Shown here: positions 61,395 through 64,000 of the stretch, in pieces
Layout of the letters: every line of letters begins with the position of its first letter
Numbering within the stretch: position 1 is the first letter of the stretch
Assembly (NCBI RefSeq): GCF_011290685.1
Contig: NZ_JAANYN010000004.1
Location: 483,881 to 547,880 of the forward strand
Direction: 5' to 3'
Length of the DNA: 64,000 bases
Source: Cyclobacterium plantarum
Lineage (GTDB): Bacteria > Bacteroidota > Bacteroidia > Cytophagales > Cyclobacteriaceae
Made by a program: the position numbers and the translations under genes
The notes under the pieces: model-generated
Database searches by the model: none
What the model saw: the letters and a program-made list of their open reading frames with translations, nothing else
What the model was told of the DNA's origin: nothing

Positions 61395-63509
61395 TCAATG
61401 GGTTGTTGGTTCTTTATTTACAAGTGGATCATGGCCTGTGGCTAAACCCTCAAACTTCTCCATATCCGGTCCCGTTTCCGACTTTTTGGGGTATATGATC
61501 AGGATGTTATTTTCAGGAATCAGACTCTCCATTTTTTCAGGAATATTTTCCATCATGGGGTGGTAGGAAGGGGATCCCTTTCTGGCAGCAATCAGGACTA
61601 CCAACTCATCCACCCCCAATGATTGGGATTGGTTTTTGAAATATTCCCAATTAGTGATTGTATGGTTCGTTAATCTTGCGCCTACCTTATTGGACTGGCT
61701 TAAAAATCCCAATGCCTCAAGGGTAGATCCGGTGGAAAAAAACTCGATTTCTGCACTCAATTCTTCGGCAAGCCTGGCCAATTTCATAAACCACTGGGTA
61801 AACCCAAATTCTCTTTCTGCCCATTCGGGAACAAATACAGAAATGCTCCGGTGCAGGAGTAGCGGGCTTTCCAAATGGCAAATAAATATAGTTCTATCCG
61901 TATTGGCCACTATGGCATCCATTTTCTGACCAAAAATCTTTTGGATCAATCCGGATTTTCTGGGCCATCCAAGAACGATCGTATCTGCCATTATTTCCCT
62001 GGATACCCGTGAAATACCACTTGCTGGATTAAGGTCTAAAGTAGTGATGATATTTACCTCCGTATCGAAAGCCGCCGCCTGGGTAACAAAGTCTTCAAGC
62101 TTTTTCCTTGCCTTTAGGAGGTTACTCTCCGCCTCTTCATTGTTTGAAACAACAGAGAGAATTGAAATGGGCTTTAACGATTTTTTGTCTTTGATAAAAA
62201 TGGTGAATTCAAGGAGTTTTTCAATATTCTCAACATTGGCAAAGGGCAATAATAGGGTTTCCTGCTTCTCAATTTGAAGTTTCAGTAAATCAGAATTATC
62301 ATTCTCTGTTGCAATTATTAGCTTTCTTGCAGCCCTCTCAGTAACCAAAGAAGACACGAGGCAGGTAATTAGAATTAGAACAATCGTTCCATTTAATATG
62401 TTTTCATCTAAAATTTCCGCCCTGTATCCAACCAAAATTACAGCCAATGTTGCAGCAGCATGACCCGAGCTCAAACCAAAAATCAACTGCCTTTGGCTTG
62501 GGCTATACTTCAAAATCCATTGGGTAAACCAGGCGGCAACCCATTTACCAAATAGTGCGACCAGGGAAAGAGTTCCGGCGATGATCAATGCCATTGGGCC
62601 GCTAAAAATCACCGAAATATCCACCAGCATCCCCACGCTAATTAAAAAGAAAGGAATAAAAAGGGAATTGCCAATAAATTCAATTCGGTTCATTAAGGCA
62701 GAAGAATGAGGAATCAATTTATTTAAGCCCAATCCAGCCAAAAAAGCACCAATAATCGGCTCTACCCCGGCTATTTCTGCTAGAAATGCCGCTAAAAATA
62801 CCATGGACAATACAAAAATATAATGGGAGTGCTTTTCGCTTTCCAACTTTTTGAAAAACCATTTGGCTATTTTTGGCATCAGGACGAGTACAATGGTAGA
62901 AAAAATACCAAGAGAAATGCCCAGTTTCATCCAAAACCCCGAATCTAAGGTTCCCTCGCTTTTTCCTACGATAACAGCCAATATGATCAAAACAGCCGTA
63001 TCAGTCAGGATGGTGCCGCCAACAGTAATGGCTACTGCTCTGTTTTTGGCTACCCCCAATGCACTTACAATAGGATAGGCAACCATGGTATGTGTAGCAA
63101 ACATACTTGCAGTAAGAAAACTGGCATTAAAATCATACCCGAGGACATAATAACATACCGGAAAACCTATTCCTAAAGGAAAAGCAAACGTAAATAAACC
63201 AAAAAGTAGGCTACCATTTCGGTTGGATTTGAATTCCTTGAGATCCAATTCTATTCCGGCAATAAACATGATATAGAGTAGCCCGATAGTAGAAAATAAT
63301 TCAATGGCCGAATTTTTTTCCAGCAAATTCAGTCCAAAGGGCCCCACCAATACGCCAGCCAGAATTAAACCAATAATTCCCGGGACATTAAATCGCCTTA
63401 AAAGTATGGGAGACAGAAGTATGATAAACAGGATTAAAGAAAATACCAGAATAGGGTTTGCCAGCGGCAAGGCAAATTCGTGTGAAAGGTGTTCCCAAAA
63501 CTTTTCCAT
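61395..63509 (-). CDS. CPA2 cation:proton antiporter with C-terminal stress domain
   Basis: A 704-residue protein. The first 400 residues are a Na+/H+ or K+/H+ exchanger (Kef/NhaP class): about 12 helices with GIIGLILAGVLVGPFGLNLL, FIAGIELDLKEF and EPIIGAFLAGLGLNKLIP. The final 280 residues contain two universal-stress-like regions (LLPFANVENIEKLLEFTIFI; RSISVFVPEWAEREF; VLGWPRKSGL). It should couple cation export to proton entry in the inner membrane, with the soluble end regulating it. Not linked to its neighbours. Confidence 0.9.
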   Translation of the reverse strand: MEKFWEHLSHEFALPLANPILVFSLILFIILLSPILLRRFNVPGIIGLILAGVLVGPFGLNLLEKNSAIELFSTIGLLYIMFIAGIELDLKEFKSNRNGSLLFGLFTFAFPLGIGFPVCYYVLGYDFNASFLTASMFATHTMVAYPIVSALGVAKNRAVAITVGGTILTDTAVLIILAVIVGKSEGTLDSGFWMKLGISLGIFSTIVLVLMPKIAKWFFKKLESEKHSHYIFVLSMVFLAAFLAEIAGVEPIIGAFLAGLGLNKLIPHSSALMNRIEFIGNSLFIPFFLISVGMLVDISVIFSGPMALIIAGTLSLVALFGKWVAAWFTQWILKYSPSQRQLIFGLSSGHAAATLAVILVGYRAEILDENILNGTIVLILITCLVSSLVTERAARKLIIATENDNSDLLKLQIEKQETLLLPFANVENIEKLLEFTIFIKDKKSLKPISILSVVSNNEEAESNLLKARKKLEDFVTQAAAFDTEVNIITTLDLNPASGISRVSREIMADTIVLGWPRKSGLIQKIFGQKMDAIVANTDRTIFICHLESPLLLHRSISVFVPEWAEREFGFTQWFMKLARLAEELSAEIEFFSTGSTLEALGFLSQSNKVGARLTNHTITNWEYFKNQSQSLGVDELVVLIAARKGSPSYHPMMENIPEKMESLIPENNILIIYPKKSETGPDMEKFEGLATGHDPLVNKEPTTH

Positions 63510-63602
63510 TTACCTAAAGGATGATTTTATGCAAAATAGCAAAATATATATAATTTATTTTTATATTAGAAGATAGGGTGATGAGAAATAAATGTAACCC
63601 CA

Positions 63603-63635
63603 AACTTTCCCAAAGTTTAGAACTTTGGAAAAGTT
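63603..63635. repeat. 15-bp inverted repeat
   Basis: AACTTTCCCAAAGTT and AACTTTGGAAAAGTT pair at 14 of 15 positions around a TAG loop. Each arm is itself nearly palindromic. It could be a bidirectional terminator or a mobile palindrome. Confidence 0.6.
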
Positions 63636-63779
63636 AAGCCCGGATTTCCAAATCGATCGCAACCAAAATCCCCCTTTTGAAGGGGTAAGGGGGATTATTT
63701 CGATAACATTTAAATATCAATTCGTTATTTGTTACTTATTATACCGAGGCTGGGCATTGCTATCACAGCGAAAATTTGC

Positions 63780-64000
63780 TTTTTTAAAAAATGCAGAAAT
63801 AGGGATGACGATAGTTTTTTTACATTATATGGGAATATAAACTTCTCATTGTTTAATTGATGATGGTGAGTTAAAGGCTGTTTATGGTATTTTATCCTGT
63901 TTATATTGTACTTTTTCCTTGATGAAAAAGTACCAAAAAATCAAGACAAAAAAATCCTTCCTCCCACAAGCCTCCTGCGCACCCCGGTTTTTTGTCGGGC
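63780..64000. repeat. Dispersed repeat, copy 2 (runs off the window)
   Basis: Shares about 220 bases with 31437-31675 in the same direction. This copy keeps a perfect hairpin, GTACTTTTTC-CTTGAT-GAAAAAGTAC (63907-63932), which copy 1 has lost or replaced by another (CCCGAT/ATCGGG). It ends at CCCCGGTTTTTTGTCGGGC at the window edge. Confidence 0.8.

Larger units (their letters stand above)
63510..64000. other. Terminal intergenic region with repeats
   Basis: About 490 bases to the window edge, with no gene. It holds a 15-bp near-perfect inverted repeat (63603-63635), a CCCCC/GGGGG hairpin near 63670-63692 like that near 21780, and the second copy of the long dispersed repeat (63780-64000), which continues beyond the window. 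Confidence 0.6.

Overview
The window looks like chromosomal DNA of a marine or aquatic Bacteroidota, most likely of the Cytophagales (Cyclobacteriaceae-like). The evidence is a SusC/SusD pair with ECF sigma and FecR regulators, several outer-membrane TonB-dependent receptors, lipoproteins with Bacteroidota-style lipoboxes, a six-bladed beta-propeller lipoprotein, LytTR and AraC regulators, and one promoter of the Bacteroidota TTG/TAnnTTTG type. No rRNA, CRISPR array, prophage or replication origin is visible. One tRNA, tRNA-Val(GAC), is present.

Layout. (1) 1-3228: the partial gene of a small membrane protein, LemA with an M48 protease, a CbpA-type DnaJ with its CbpM partner, and tRNA-Val. 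(2) 4.2-21.7 kb: the most distinctive locus. It holds an ECF sigma factor, a DUF1549/DUF1553 cytochrome lipoprotein, a Tat-exported DUF1501 protein, a membrane protein with cytochrome c, LRR and chitobiase-like C-terminal regions, a FecR anti-sigma factor, an STN-bearing SusC, a SusD, and then a second DUF1553-DUF1501 pair. It reads as one TonB-linked uptake and oxidoreductase-like system with no glycoside hydrolase or sulfatase. (3) 21.7-29.2 kb: a decayed accessory island. It holds the C-terminal half of a GmrSD-type DUF262/DUF1524 enzyme, a frameshifted DUF4062 gene behind an attC-like site, a small exported-protein pseudogene with an internal stop, a membrane/coiled-coil orphan, a beta-propeller lipoprotein, a deleted IS982 transposase, a RelE-type toxin-antitoxin pair, and up to four copies of a structured intergenic repeat. 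(4) 29.2-35 kb: a PQQ dehydrogenase with an embedded cytochrome c, a dispersed repeat, a two-gene DUF2188/unknown module that resembles a conflict system, and an M28 peptidase.

(5) 34.7-44.4 kb: housekeeping genes. These are a TruC-like pseudouridine synthase with MnmA, a natural gluconokinase-6-phosphogluconate dehydrogenase fusion, an ECF sigma factor with a membrane partner and a divergent DUF6249 gene (both sides carry the same promoter-like motif), ArfB, IlvE, a DinB/YfiT protein and a MocR-type regulator. (6) 44.4-54.3 kb: an outer-membrane receptor, an AraC regulator, and a TetR-controlled RND efflux operon (adaptor, pump, outer-membrane channel). (7) 54.4-63.5 kb: a cupin, an AraC regulator, a histidine kinase, and an outer-membrane receptor divergent from a LytS/LytTR pair with four operator-like motifs between them. 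A CPA2 antiporter follows, and then a second copy of the dispersed repeat runs off the window.

Many reading frames have TTG or GTG upstream extensions. Starts were moved to ATG codons where a signal peptide, promoter or family alignment supports this. All family calls come from motifs read by eye. No database search was run.
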